A stretch of 34,883 nt of DNA from Streptomyces sp. OR43 (GCF_008042275.1 NZ_RDBK01000008.1:535154-570036), one strand, 5' to 3'; shown: positions 10,386 to 20,914, counted from the stretch's first letter. Notes: generated from the sequence alone by a model not told the origin. Translations and numbers: made by a program.

Positions 10386-11284
10386 CCGCCGCGCGGAAGC
10401 ACACCGCACTCCCGAAGGCGCAGATCCTCATCGAGGCGCTGCCCTGGCTGACCCGGCACAACGGGAAGACCGTCGTCATCAAGTTCGGCGGCAACGCCAT
10501 GATCGACGAGGAACTGAAGGCCGCCTTCGCCCAGGACGTCGTCTTCCTGCGGCACGCCGGCCTCAAGCCCGTCGTCGTGCACGGCGGCGGCCCGCAGATC
10601 AGTGCCCAGCTCGACAAGCAGGGGCTGGTCAGCGAGTTCAAGGCCGGGCTGCGCGTCACCACGCCCGAGGCGATGGACGTCGTACGGATGGTGCTGGCCG
10701 GACAGGTCCAGCGCGAGCTCGTCGGTCTGCTCAACCAGCACGGCCCGCTGGCCGTCGGCATGACCGGCGAGGACGCCCACACGATCACCGCGATCCAGCA
10801 TCGTCCCCTGATCGACGGCGAGGCCGTCGACATCGGCCGGGTCGGCGAGATCACCGCGATCGACACCGGGGCCATCCAGGCGCTGCTGGACGACGGCCGC
10901 ATCCCGGTCATCTCCTCCATCGCCCGCTCGGCGGAGGACAACCACGTCTACAACGTCAACGCCGACACCGCGGCCGCCGCCCTGGCCGCCGCGCTGAACG
11001 CCGAGACGCTGATGGTCCTCACCGACGTCGAGGGCCTGTACGAGGACTGGCCGAACAGCGACGACGTGATCAGCCGCCTCACCGCCACCGAGCTGGAGAA
11101 GCTCCTGCCGGAACTCTCCAGCGGCATGGTGCCCAAGATGCAGGGCTGCCTGCACGCCGTGCGCAACGGCGTGGAGACGGCCCGCGTCATCGACGGCCGG
11201 GTCCAGCACTCGATCCTGCTGGAGATCTTCACCGACGAAGGAATCGGCACGATGGTCGTGCCCGACGCACAGGGGGAAGCATGA
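10382..11284 (+). CDS. argB: Acetylglutamate kinase
   Basis: A 300-residue amino-acid kinase that phosphorylates N-acetylglutamate with ATP, normally the arginine-inhibited step. Motifs are KFGGNAM (phosphate binding), VVHGGGPQI (substrate) and [12 protein letters not shown]. The N-terminal helix of about 25 residues ([15 protein letters not shown]) is the extension seen in hexameric, arginine-sensitive enzymes, so feedback inhibition is expected. It overlaps argJ and argD by 4 bases at each end. Confidence 0.97.
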
Positions 11285-12492
11285 CCAACGCCGAGCTCTC
11301 GCAGCGGTGGCAGCACGCGCTGATGGACAACTACGGCACCCCGAAGCTGTCCCTCGTCCGCGGCGAAGGCGCCCATGTGTGGGACGCCGACGGCACCCGG
11401 TACCTCGACTTCGTCGGCGGCATCGCGGTGAACGCCCTGGGCCACGCCCACCCCGCGGTCGTCGAGGCGGTCTCCACCCAGATCGCCTCCCTCGGCCACG
11501 TCTCCAACCTCTTCGTCGCCGAGCCGCCCGTCGCGCTCGCCGAACGGCTCCTCCAGCTCTTCGGCCGCACCGGCAAGGTCTACTTCTGCAACTCGGGTGC
11601 CGAGGCCAACGAGGCCGCGTTCAAGATCGGCCGGCTGACCGGGCGTACGCACATGGTGGCCACCGACGGCGGCTTCCACGGCCGGACCATGGGCGCCCTC
11701 GCGCTCACCGGCCAGCCGAAGAAGCGCGAGCCGTTCGTCCCGCTGCCCGGTGACGTCACGCACGTCCCGTACGGGGACGCCGAGGCGCTGCGGTCCGCGG
11801 TGACCACCGACACCGCGCTGCTGATCATCGAGCCCATCCAGGGCGAGAACGGCGTGGTCGTGCCGCCCAAGGGCTATCTGGAGGCAGCCCGTGAGATCAC
11901 CCGCGCCACCGGCACCCTGCTCGTCTTGGACGAGGTGCAGACCGGCATCGGCCGGTGCGGCACCTGGTTCGAGCACCAGGCCCACCAGGGCGTGGAGCCG
12001 GACCTCGTCACGCTCGCCAAGGGGCTGGGCGGCGGACTGCCGATCGGCGCCACGGTGGCGTTCGGCGAGGCGGCCGACCTGCTCGCGCCCGGCCAGCACG
12101 GCACGACGTTCGGCGGCAATCCCGTCGCCTGCGCCGCCGGTCTCGCGGTCCTGGACACCCTGGCCGCCGACGGTGCGCTGGACAACGTGAAGCGGCACGG
12201 CGAGCGGATCCGCAACGGCGTGGAGGCCCTCGGGCACCCCCTGGTCTCCCACGTCCGGGGCTCCGGACTGCTGCTGGGTATCGTGCTCACCGAGCCCCTC
12301 GCACCCCAGGTGCAGCAGGCGGCTCAGGGTGCCGGACTTCTGGTGAACGCACCCGCCCCCGATGTCGTACGGCTGATGCCGCCGCTGATCATCGGTGAGG
12401 CGGACGTGGACGCGTTCCTCCAGGCACTGCCCGGTGCCCTCGACGCGGCATACGGGGACGGACGATCCGGGGCAGGACGCACCGGAGAATGA
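11281..12492 (+). CDS. argD: Acetylornithine aminotransferase
   Basis: A 403-residue class III PLP aminotransferase converting N-acetylglutamate semialdehyde and glutamate to N-acetylornithine. The PLP lysine is K247 in [27 protein letters not shown] binds the phosphate, and [13 protein letters not shown] carries the Asp that contacts the pyridine nitrogen. The ATG at 11281 overlaps the argB stop. The argR start follows 10 bases after its stop. Confidence 0.96.
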   Translation: MTNAELSQRWQHALMDNYGTPKLSLVRGEGAHVWDADGTRYLDFVGGIAVNALGHAHPAVVEAVSTQIASLGHVSNLFVAEPPVALAERLLQLFGRTGKVYFCNSGAEANEAAFKIGRLTGRTHMVATDGGFHGRTMGALALTGQPKKREPFVPLPGDVTHVPYGDAEALRSAVTTDTALLIIEPIQGENGVVVPPKGYLEAAREITRATGTLLVLDEVQTGIGRCGTWFEHQAHQGVEPDLVTLAKGLGGGLPIGATVAFGEAADLLAPGQHGTTFGGNPVACAAGLAVLDTLAADGALDNVKRHGERIRNGVEALGHPLVSHVRGSGLLLGIVLTEPLAPQVQQAAQGAGLLVNAPAPDVVRLMPPLIIGEADVDAFLQALPGALDAAYGDGRSGAGRTGE

Positions 12493-12502
12493 GGCGACGA
12501 CG

Positions 12503-13039
12503 ATGACCGAGGCGCAGGATTCCGAGCACGGCGGGCCCTCCGTGCCGCAGACCCGCACCGCACGCCACCGCCGGATCGTGGACATCCTGAACCGGCAGCC
12601 GGTGCGCTCGCAGAGCCAGCTGGCCAAGCTCCTCAGCGACGACGGGCTGAGCGTCACCCAGGCGACGCTCTCCCGCGACCTGGACGAGCTGGGCGCGGTG
12701 AAGATCCGCAACACCGGTGGCGAGCTGATCTACGCGGTGCCGAGCGAGGGCGGGTTCCGCACCCCGCACGCCCCGCTGGGCGGCTCCGCCAAGGAGGAGC
12801 GGATGCGCCGCCTCTCCGCCGAACTGCTGATCTCGGCGGAGGCCTCGGCCAACCTCGTCGTGCTCCGTACGCCGCCGGGCGCCGCCCAGTTCCTCGCCTC
12901 GGCGATCGACCAGGCCGAACTGCACGACATCCTGGGCACCATCGCGGGCGACGACACCCTCATGCTGATCAGCCGCGACCCGGCCGGTGGACAGGCGCTC
13001 GCCGACCACCTGCTGCGGCTCGCCCAGAACGACCGCTGA
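12503..13039 (+). CDS. argR: Arginine repressor ArgR
   Basis: A 178-residue ArgR/AhrC-type repressor. The N-terminal winged helix (about residues 22-90) includes [19 protein letters not shown]. The C-terminal oligomerisation and arginine-binding domain includes [11 protein letters not shown], whose Asp pair contacts arginine. As the last gene of argCJBDR it would repress its own operon through the ARG box at 8151 and probably argH through the site at 14526. The ATG at 12503 is preceded by the purine-rich GAGGCGACGACG. Confidence 0.95.
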   Translation: MTEAQDSEHGGPSVPQTRTARHRRIVDILNRQPVRSQSQLAKLLSDDGLSVTQATLSRDLDELGAVKIRNTGGELIYAVPSEGGFRTPHAPLGGSAKEERMRRLSAELLISAEASANLVVLRTPPGAAQFLASAIDQAELHDILGTIAGDDTLMLISRDPAGGQALADHLLRLAQNDR

Positions 13040-13059
13040 CGGCCGCTCGGCAACGGGTG

Positions 13060-13094
13060 ATCGCGGTCGGGCCCGAGCCGGTCCCGATCGCGAT
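13060..13094 (+). terminator. Terminator after argR
   Basis: A 12-bp stem with one mismatch (13060-13071 with 13083-13094, 11-base loop), 20 bases past the argR stop. A second 10-bp hairpin (13143-13152 with 13164-13173) lies nearer the convergent gene and may serve the opposite strand. Confidence 0.6.
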
Positions 13095-13255
13095 ATGCGG
13101 ACGGCGGACCGGATCGGCCCGGGTCAGGATCCGGTCCATCGCGGCCGCCGGCACGGACACACGGCCGGCGGCCGAGCCGCGTCCGCCGGCGTGGAGGAAG
13201 CCGCCGGCCCGGCGGTACGGACAGCGTGTCCCGGGCCGGGCCGCCTCGACCTGGC

Positions 13256-13849
13256 TCAGGACGCGGAAGGCATCACCGGCAAGGGGAGCGGCAGTCCGGG
13301 CAGGCCGTCGATGCTGGTGGCGATGTGCTCCTTCTTCTCGAAGTAGGCGCTGAGCGAGGCGTCGTCCTCCCGCGCGAAGCGCTGCCCGTGCAGCGTCCGG
13401 TCCTCGTCGTAGCTCATGAACGGCACGCCGTATCCGCAGGTGTCCCGGATCAGTTCGGCCGTCACCACGATGACGGCCCGCAGCCCGTGACGGGAGGGAT
13501 CCACCCCGTCGAACCGTGCCAGGAGTTCCGGGAAGCGGGGATCGTCGCGGAAGACCGGCTCACCGCGGCCGTGCACCCGCACGATGTTCGGCGGTCCCTG
13601 GAAGGCGCACCACATCAGGGTGATCCGCCCGTTCTCGCGCAGGTGGGCGACCGTCTCGGCGTTGCTCCCGGCGAAGTCCAGATAGGCGACGCGCTGCTCG
13701 TCCAGCACGGTGAAGGAGCCGCTGAGGCCCTTGGGGGAGAGGTTGACCGTGCCCTCCCCGTCCAGGGGCGCCGTCGCGGTGAAGAACATGCGCTGCTCCT
13801 CGATGAAGGTCCGCAGTCGCCCATCAATTCGTTCGTATGTTTTTCCCAT
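13256..13849 (-). CDS. Pyridoxamine 5'-phosphate oxidase-family protein
   Basis: A 197-residue FMN-binding split-barrel protein. It shows the PPOX pattern FTVLDEQRVAYLDFAGSNAETVAHLRENGRITLM, here given in parts: substrate-side NLSPKG (about 36-41), then the helix-strand unit at about 45-80. Members are flavin- or F420-dependent oxidoreductases; the substrate cannot be assigned. The ATG at 13849 lacks a Shine-Dalgarno sequence. GATAAT on the minus strand (13861-13856) places the transcription start at the ATG, so the mRNA is probably leaderless. It lies between argR and argH on the opposite strand. Confidence 0.75.
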   Translation of the reverse strand: MGKTYERIDGRLRTFIEEQRMFFTATAPLDGEGTVNLSPKGLSGSFTVLDEQRVAYLDFAGSNAETVAHLRENGRITLMWCAFQGPPNIVRVHGRGEPVFRDDPRFPELLARFDGVDPSRHGLRAVIVVTAELIRDTCGYGVPFMSYDEDRTLHGQRFAREDDASLSAYFEKKEHIATSIDGLPGLPLPLPVMPSAS

Positions 13850-13891
13850 GCCGCGATTATCCGCGCCGATTCCCGGCAGGGCGGGAGAGTT

Positions 13892-14463
13892 TCAGCCGGT
13901 GGGACGGGTGTACCCCGCCGCCCGGAGCAGTCGCCGCGCCGCCACCCGCACCGCCCGCGGCCGGTCGGGCGCGTCCCGCACGGACAGCCATTCCCGGGAG
14001 AAGCCCGCCGCGTGGGGCAGCAGGGCACGGGTCGCCGCCCTGACCACCGCGGATGACGGGTCGTCGACCAGTGGGGCGAGCCCGTCCCGCGTCACGGCGT
14101 CGAGGGCTCTCAGTCCTGTGACCGCGTGGACGCGCACGGCGGCGTCGGGATGGTTCACCAGGGCCCACAGCGTCTCCGCGTCCGCACGCGTCCGTTCCTG
14201 GCCTTCAGCAGGACGCCGAGCACGTCGTCATGGTCCTCGTCCCGCATCGACGCGATGGCCGCGTCCGCGCAGAGGTCCTGCAAGGACGCGTCGTCGGACC
14301 CCGCGGCCAGGCGGGCCGGCCGGCCAGGCGTGAGGAGGCCGCGGGCGACGGCGATGCGGTGGGCGAAGCGACGGGTGGCGCGGTCCGGGCTCGTCAGCAG
14401 GGCCTCGACCTGTGCGCCGGGGCCGTCGCGCAGGAGACGCAGACCGTAGTGGGGGAGTAGCGC
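13892..14463 (-). pseudogene. Decayed HEAT-repeat protein (truncated and frameshifted)
   Basis: Two overlapping minus-strand frames together encode alpha-helical HEAT-like repeats. The N-terminal part (about 14463-14205) has LLTSPDRATRRFAHRIAVA and related units, then runs out of frame to a stop at 14155. The rest (about 14200-13892) continues in another frame as ETLWALVNHPDAAVRVHAV and LAPLVDDPSSAVVRAATRA. Joining them needs a net shift of one base near 14175-14205. The 5' end is also missing: upstream of about 14463 the frame enters the argH promoter and loses repeat character. It is most likely a gene remnant. A base-calling error could explain the frameshift but not the missing start. Confidence 0.75.
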
Positions 14464-14506
14464 CGGCGCCCGCGAATTGTCCGGCGGTAGCGCCCCGCCA
14501 CCAGCT

Positions 14507-14543
14507 TTGACAAAACATACAGAGGACCGCATAGTTATGCCTG
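14507..14543 (+). promoter_or_regulatory. argH: argH promoter with overlapping ARG box
   Basis: TTGACA (14507-14512) and CATAGT (14530-14535) are 17 bp apart. The palindrome GCATAGTTATGC (14529-14540) forms the centre of an ArgR-like site at 14526-14543 and covers the -10. Expected transcription starts near 14542, leaving a leader of about 128 bases before argH. Confidence 0.7.
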
Positions 14544-14585
14544 TTAGTGATTGCGGCAGTGGCTGCACCGTGGATCGCGCCGTGA

Positions 14586-16103
<1,518 letters not shown>

Positions 16104-16168
16104 CCGCGGGTGCATCGCGGGCTACGTTGGGGGTAGGGGAGATTCCTGCCGACGACGAGGAGCCCGCG

Positions 16169-17140
16169 ATGCCGTTCGCCCGACTGACCACAGCGACCAC
16201 CCCGACCGCTCACATCGGGCTCGGCCTGGCAGCGGTCGGCAGGCCCGGCTACATCAATCTGCACCGCGACCGCGACCTGCCCGGCGAGCGGACCGTCGAC
16301 GAGCTGCGCGCCCGGACGCACGAACTGCTGGACGCCGCCTACGCGCAGGGCGTCCGGTACTTCGACGCCGCCCGCTCCTACGGCCGCTCGGAGGAGTTCC
16401 TCGGCGACTGGCTGACCGCCCGGCCCGAGGTCCGCGACGTCGTCATCGGGAGCAAGTGGGGTTACACGTACACCGCCGGCTGGAGCGTCGACGCCGAGGC
16501 GCACGAGGTCAAGGACCACGGCCTCGACACGTTTCTGCGCCAGCGCGCCGAGACCGGCGAGTTCCTCGGGGACCGGCTCGACCTCTACCAGATCCATTCG
16601 GTGACCCCCGACAGCCCGGCTCTCACCGACAAGGAACTGCACGCCCGGCTCGCCGAACTCGCCGCGGACGGGGTCAGCGTCGGTCTCTCCACCAGCGGCC
16701 CGGCCCAGGCCGAAGCGATCCGCGCCGCCCTCGCCGTCACGGTGGACGGCGAACCCCTCTTCCGTACCGTCCAGGCGACCTACAACGCCCTGGAGACCTC
16801 GGCGGGACCGGCGCTCGCCGAGGCCCATGCCGCCGGGCTCACCGTCATCGTCAAGGAAGCCATGGCCAACGGCCGGCTCGCCGGGACGGAGGCGCCCGCC
16901 GTGATGCGGGAGATCGCCGCCGAGGAAGGGCTGGGCAGCGACGCGGTCGCTCTGGCGCTGGTGCTGCACCAGCCCTGGGCCGGTGTCGTGCTCTCCGGCG
17001 CGGCGACCGTCACCCAGCTCGCGGGCAACCTCCACGCGGCCGTCCTCGACCTCGACGAGGAGCGCAGGGCCGGACTGGACGCGCTGGTCGAGGAGCCGGA
17101 GGCCTACTGGCGGTACCGCGCGTCGCTCCCCTGGAGCTGA
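16169..17140 (+). CDS. Aldo/keto reductase
   Basis: A 323-residue TIM-barrel oxidoreductase, NADPH-dependent by family. The catalytic tetrad is visible as Asp and Tyr in FDAARSYGRSEEFLG, Lys in VIGSKWGY and His in LYQIHSV. The C-terminal GAATVTQLAGNL is the cofactor loop. The substrate is unknown. The ATG at 16169 has GAGGAG about 7 bases upstream. It is followed after 106 bases by the sigma factor gene; ECF41-type sigma genes often neighbour an oxidoreductase, so a link is possible but unproven. Confidence 0.9.
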   Translation: MPFARLTTATTPTAHIGLGLAAVGRPGYINLHRDRDLPGERTVDELRARTHELLDAAYAQGVRYFDAARSYGRSEEFLGDWLTARPEVRDVVIGSKWGYTYTAGWSVDAEAHEVKDHGLDTFLRQRAETGEFLGDRLDLYQIHSVTPDSPALTDKELHARLAELAADGVSVGLSTSGPAQAEAIRAALAVTVDGEPLFRTVQATYNALETSAGPALAEAHAAGLTVIVKEAMANGRLAGTEAPAVMREIAAEEGLGSDAVALALVLHQPWAGVVLSGAATVTQLAGNLHAAVLDLDEERRAGLDALVEEPEAYWRYRASLPWS

Positions 17141-17186
17141 GCAACCGGAGCTGAGCAACGGGAGGTGAACACCCCCCTCGCACTTC

Positions 17187-17213
17187 TGTCACATCGGACT
17201 GCTCCGGTACGTC
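17187..17213 (+). promoter_or_regulatory. ECF41-type promoter upstream of the sigma factor gene
   Basis: TGTCACA (17187-17193) and CGTC (17210-17213) are separated by exactly 16 bases. From memory this is the consensus reported for ECF41 sigma factors. It lies 34 bases upstream of the sigma factor start and suggests autoregulation. Confidence 0.75.
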
Positions 17214-17246
17214 AGTGTGGTGACGGCACACGACGCAGGAGGACCG

Positions 17247-18137
17247 GTGGACGGAATCGAGTTGCTGGCGGCGCGCTTCGAGGAGAACCGGGGCCGTCTC
17301 AAGGCGGTGGCGTACCGGATGCTCGGATCCGAGAGCGAGGCGGAGGACGCCGTCCAGGAGGCCTGGATCCGTCTCGGCCGCTCCGACAGCGCGGCGATCG
17401 ACAACCTGGGCGGCTGGCTGACCACCGTCGTCGGGCGGGTCTGCCTGGACATCCTGCGTTCGCGCCGCTCCCGCCGCGAGGAACCCCTGGATTCGGGCGC
17501 GGCGGAGGCCGACGTGCCCGGACCGGCCCTGGGCCCGCAGCCCGGGGCCGACCCGGAGCAGCAGGCGCTGATGGCCGACTCGGTGGGCCTCGCCCTGCTC
17601 GTCGTGCTCGAGACGCTGGACCCGGCCGAGCGCCTGGCCTTCGTGCTGCACGACATGTTCGCGGTGCCCTTCGACGAGGTCGCCCGGATCGTGGACCGCA
17701 CCCCGGCCGCCGCCCGCCAGCTCGCCAGCCGCGCCCGTCGCCGGGTCCAGGGCGCAGATCCGGTGCCTGCCCCGGACGCGGCCCGCCGGCGGGAGGTCGT
17801 CGACGCGTTCCTCGCCGCCGCCCGCAGCGGCGACTTCGACGCGCTCGTCGCCGTGCTCGACCCGGACGTCGTCGTCCGGTCCGAAGGGGCGGACGGAGCC
17901 GCCTCGCACGTGCGCGGGGCCGCGAACGTGGCCCGGCAGGCGATCATGTTCGCCCCGTACGGCCGGTCGGCGCGGTTCGCCCTGCTCGACGGCGCGCCGG
18001 CCGTCGTCTCGGAGGTGGAGGGGCGGCGCTTCTCGGTCATGCGGTTCACGATCGAACGCGGAAAGGTCGTCGAGCTGTTCGTCATCAACGACCCGGCGCA
18101 GCTGCCCGGGCTCGACCTGGTCCTCATCGGCGACTGA
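17247..18137 (+). CDS. ECF41-like sigma factor with SnoaL-type C-terminal domain
   Basis: A 296-residue sigma factor. Sigma-2 spans about 5-80 (VAYRMLGSESEAEDAVQEAW) and sigma-4 about 110-165 (LDPAERLAFVLHDMF, then an HTH). A SnoaL-like domain fills the C terminus from about 180. In ECF41 and related groups this extension replaces an anti-sigma factor and tunes activity. The usual WLPEP motif is not seen in the linker, so it may belong to a neighbouring subgroup. The GTG at 17247 is preceded by AGGAGGA at 17237-17243; earlier GTG codons at 17217 and 17220 have no ribosome binding site. It probably transcribes itself from the promoter at 17187. Confidence 0.88.
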   Translation: MDGIELLAARFEENRGRLKAVAYRMLGSESEAEDAVQEAWIRLGRSDSAAIDNLGGWLTTVVGRVCLDILRSRRSRREEPLDSGAAEADVPGPALGPQPGADPEQQALMADSVGLALLVVLETLDPAERLAFVLHDMFAVPFDEVARIVDRTPAAARQLASRARRRVQGADPVPAPDAARRREVVDAFLAAARSGDFDALVAVLDPDVVVRSEGADGAASHVRGAANVARQAIMFAPYGRSARFALLDGAPAVVSEVEGRRFSVMRFTIERGKVVELFVINDPAQLPGLDLVLIGD

Positions 18138-18194
18138 GCGACGGGCGGCGGGCCCGGCCCGGTCCTCCCGGGCGACTGAGCGACGGGCGGCGGG
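18129..18194. repeat. 24-bp direct repeat spanning the sigma gene stop codon
   Basis: The same 24 bases occur at 18129-18152 and 18171-18194, 42 bases apart. The first copy includes the end and stop codon of the sigma factor gene. It looks like a local tandem duplication. Confidence 0.85.
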
Positions 18195-18199
18195 GGCGG

Positions 18200-18724
18200 T
18201 CAGCCGGCCGTTCCCCGGCCGTCCGCCCACGCGGCCAGGGCGTCGAAGTCGGCCCGCCCCAGACCGATCCGCGGATCCGTCATCAGCAGCAGGCTCCCGT
18301 CGCCCGCACCCTGCTCGGCGACCCACGCCCGGTCCCGGTCGGTGATCTCGTCGTCGACCCATGCGAACGGCCGCCCGGCCGCGTACTCCACGACGTACTG
18401 CGTCTTCCAGTACGTCCCGGCCGGTGCGGCGCCGTGCATGTCCGGCCAGTCGATGAACGGCAGCCGGGGCAGCCCCAGACGCGGCCCGATCCACTCGTTC
18501 GCCTCGTCCTTCCAGGTGGTCGCCCAGATCAGCTCGTAGCGGCCGGCCAGCGCGAGCAGCTCCGTGCCGTGCTCCGGGTTGAGCAGAACGGGCAGCGCCG
18601 CGCCCTCGGTCCACCCCGACGGCCGCATGAGGTGCCTGGCGTATCCGTCCGGCGTACGGCGGCGGGAGAGTGCCGCGTACGGATTGAGCGGACCGTCGAT
18701 GTCGATCAGCAGCAGCGGCTTCAT
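18200..18724 (-). CDS. HAD-like hydrolase-fold protein
   Basis: A 174-residue protein with HAD motifs: DIDGPLNP near the N terminus (the two Asp of motif I), Thr in IWATTWK (motif II), and WVDDE (motif IV). This suggests a small phosphatase, though no substrate can be named. The ATG at 18724 starts just before the domain. GGAGG is 11 bases upstream of it, with a 3-codon ORF (ATG-GCC-GCA-TGA, 18733-18722) between them whose stop overlaps the start. A longer form from 18766 is possible. Its upstream region contains the TetR operator. Confidence 0.75.
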   Translation of the reverse strand: MKPLLLIDIDGPLNPYAALSRRRTPDGYARHLMRPSGWTEGAALPVLLNPEHGTELLALAGRYELIWATTWKDEANEWIGPRLGLPRLPFIDWPDMHGAAPAGTYWKTQYVVEYAAGRPFAWVDDEITDRDRAWVAEQGAGDGSLLLMTDPRIGLGRADFDALAAWADGRGTAG

Positions 18725-18772
18725 GCGGCCATGGTCCTCCGCGCGCGGCGGGCGGCGCGAACTCATTTCCGG

Positions 18773-18790
18773 TGAGACGCCTGCGTCTCA
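18773..18790. promoter_or_regulatory. Operator of the TetR regulator
   Basis: A perfect palindrome, TGAGACGC-CT-GCGTCTCA, with a third half-site CGTCTCA at 18804-18810. It lies between the divergent HAD-like and TetR genes and just upstream of the -10 TAGTCT (18798-18803). Confidence 0.75.
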
Positions 18791-18809
18791 TGTGGGTTAG
18801 TCTCGTCTC

Positions 18810-19361
18810 ATGACTCTTGACCGTGAGCAGGTGCTGCGCAGTGCCGCCGCCCTGCTGACCCGCAAATCGACGGCCACCATGGACGAGGTGGCCAGAGCCG
18901 CCGGTATCGGCCGTGCCACCCTGCACCGGCACTTCGCCGGACGGGACGCCCTGGTCAGGGCGTTGGAGGAGCTGGGGATCCAGGAGTTCGAAGCGGCCCT
19001 CGACGCCGCGATGCTGGACGAGGGCACCTCGCAGGAGGCGCTGCGCCGGTTCGTCGCCGCGATCGAGCCCAGTGCCGGGCTCCTCTCCTTCCTCGTGACC
19101 GAGAATCAGCTCTTCGAGGGCGACGGACAGAACGACGGCTGGGACCGGCTGGACGCCCGCGTCGCCGCGTTCTTCCGGCGCGGCCAGGAGCGCGGCGAGA
19201 TCCGCATCGACCTGACCCCGGCCTGGCTGACCGAAGCGCTCTACGGGCTCATCAGCAGCGCCGCATGGGCCGTTCAGGCGGGCCGGGTGGCCGGACAGGA
19301 CTTCGCGTACATGATCGTCGAGTTGCTGCTCGGCGGCGCACGCCGGAGCGTGGAGCAATGA
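18810..19361 (+). CDS. TetR-family transcriptional regulator
   Basis: A 183-residue regulator. The N-terminal HTH (about 8-52) shows ATMDEVARAAGIGRATLHRHF, split here as DEVARAAGIGRATLHRHF. The helical ligand domain has several Trp and aromatic residues. The ATG at 18810 has no Shine-Dalgarno sequence, and TAGTCT at 18798-18803 places the transcription start at the A of the ATG, so the mRNA is probably leaderless. The stop overlaps the exporter start (ATGA). Together they form a standard repressor-exporter pair, with the operator at 18773 controlling both. Confidence 0.92.
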   Translation: MTLDREQVLRSAAALLTRKSTATMDEVARAAGIGRATLHRHFAGRDALVRALEELGIQEFEAALDAAMLDEGTSQEALRRFVAAIEPSAGLLSFLVTENQLFEGDGQNDGWDRLDARVAAFFRRGQERGEIRIDLTPAWLTEALYGLISSAAWAVQAGRVAGQDFAYMIVELLLGGARRSVEQ

Positions 19362-20902
19362 GCAGCATGGAACAGCAACCGGAGCCCGCGCCCGAGCTGT
19401 ACCGTCCCGGGCGGTGGATCGCGCTGGCCGTGCTCGTGCTCGCCGTACTCCTGGTGGCCGTCGACGCCACCGTGCTGGGCCTCGCGACCCCGTTCCTCAG
19501 CGAGGACCTCGAACCGACCGGCACCCAGCTGCTCTGGATCGGCGACGTCTACTCCTTCGTCATCGCCGGGCTCCTGGTCTCGATGGGCAGCCTCGGTGAC
19601 CGCATCGGCCGCAAGAAGCTGCTGCTGTGCGGAGCCACCGCCTTCGGCGCGGTCTCGGTGCTCAACGCGTACGCGAACTCCCCCGAGATGATGATCCTGG
19701 CGCGGGCCCTGCTGGGCGTCGCGGGCGCCACTCTGATGCCGTCCACCCTCGCCCTGATCCGCAACCTCTTCCACGACGCGCGGGAGCGCAGCCTCGCCAT
19801 CGGGATCTGGGGCGCGATGGCCTCCGCGGGCGCGGCCGTCGGTCCCGTCGTCGGCGGATTCCTGCTGGAGCACTTCTGGTGGGGGTCGGTCTTCCTGATC
19901 AACCTGCCGGTCATGGCGGTGCTCGTCGTCGTCGGCATCAAGATGATCCCCGAGTCGAAGAACCCCGCGCCCGGACCGTGGGACCTGCCGAGCGTGGCGC
20001 TCTCCCTGGTCGGCATGATCGGATTCGTCTACGCCATCAAGGAGCTCGCCGCACACGGCGGAAGCTGGGAGGTCGCCCTCTCGGGCCTCGGCGGCCTGGC
20101 GCTGCTCATCTGGTTCGTACGCCGGCAGTTCCGGCTCCCCGCCCCGCTGCTCGACATGCGGCTCTTCCACCACCGGGGATTCTCCGGCGCGGTCCTCGCC
20201 GACCTGCTGACCATCCTCGGCCTCTCCGGCCTGGTCTTCTTCCTCTCCCAGTTCCTGCAACTGGTCCAGGGACGCGGTCCGCTGGAGGCCGGGCTCGCCG
20301 AACTCCCCGCCGCGGTCGGCGCGGTCACGGCGGGTCTGCTGGCCGGAACGACGGCCCGCCGCTACTCCGTACGTGTCGTGGTGACCGGCGGCCTCGCCGG
20401 GATCGGCCTGTCACTGGCCGCGGTCTCCGCCGTCCACAAGGACACCGCCTATCCGCTGATCGGCGCGCTCCTCCTGGTCGTCGGCGTGGGGGCGGGCTTC
20501 GCCTTCACGATCACCTCCGACGTGATCCTCTCCAGCGTCCCGAAGGAGCACGCAGGATCCGCGTCCGCGGTCTCCGAGACGGCGTACGAGCTGGGAGCCG
20601 CCCTCGGCATCGCCCTGCTCGGCTCCATCGTCACCGGGGTGTACCAGGGCTTCAACGCCCCCGCCGGAACCCCGCCCGACATCGCGGCGGCAGCCCACGA
20701 GTCGCTGGGCGGCGCGGTCGAGGCGGCCGAGGCGCTGCCCGAACAGCAGGCGACGACCCTGGTCTCCGCCGCCCAGGACGCCTTCGTCGACGGGCTGGGG
20801 GCCGCCTCCGCCATCGGCGCGGTGGTGCTGATGGCGACGGCGGTCGCCGCCTGGTTCCTGCTGCGCGGCCAGGAGCTGGAGGAAGGCATCGTGCACGACT
20901 GA
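19358..20902 (+). CDS. MFS multidrug exporter, DHA2 (14-TM) family
   Basis: A 514-residue inner-membrane proton antiporter of the EmrB/QacA type. Motif A is GSLGDRIGRKK after the second helix. VAVDATVLGLATPFL is the typical first-helix motif of the group. ALLGVAGATLMPSTLALI and GPVVGGFLLEHFWWGSVFLINLP (the latter in two parts, motif C then motif D2) follow. It probably expels a hydrophobic or cationic compound sensed by the overlapping TetR gene product. A strong terminator follows. Confidence 0.93.
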   Translation: MSSMEQQPEPAPELYRPGRWIALAVLVLAVLLVAVDATVLGLATPFLSEDLEPTGTQLLWIGDVYSFVIAGLLVSMGSLGDRIGRKKLLLCGATAFGAVSVLNAYANSPEMMILARALLGVAGATLMPSTLALIRNLFHDARERSLAIGIWGAMASAGAAVGPVVGGFLLEHFWWGSVFLINLPVMAVLVVVGIKMIPESKNPAPGPWDLPSVALSLVGMIGFVYAIKELAAHGGSWEVALSGLGGLALLIWFVRRQFRLPAPLLDMRLFHHRGFSGAVLADLLTILGLSGLVFFLSQFLQLVQGRGPLEAGLAELPAAVGAVTAGLLAGTTARRYSVRVVVTGGLAGIGLSLAAVSAVHKDTAYPLIGALLLVVGVGAGFAFTITSDVILSSVPKEHAGSASAVSETAYELGAALGIALLGSIVTGVYQGFNAPAGTPPDIAAAAHESLGGAVEAAEALPEQQATTLVSAAQDAFVDGLGAASAIGAVVLMATAVAAWFLLRGQELEEGIVHD

Positions 20903-20914
20903 CGCCCGCACGCG

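Noticed and set aside
17010..19358. A 782-codon minus-strand frame
   Set aside because: It runs antisense to the sigma factor and TetR genes and passes through the HAD-like gene in another frame. The genes it crosses have strong motifs and it has none.
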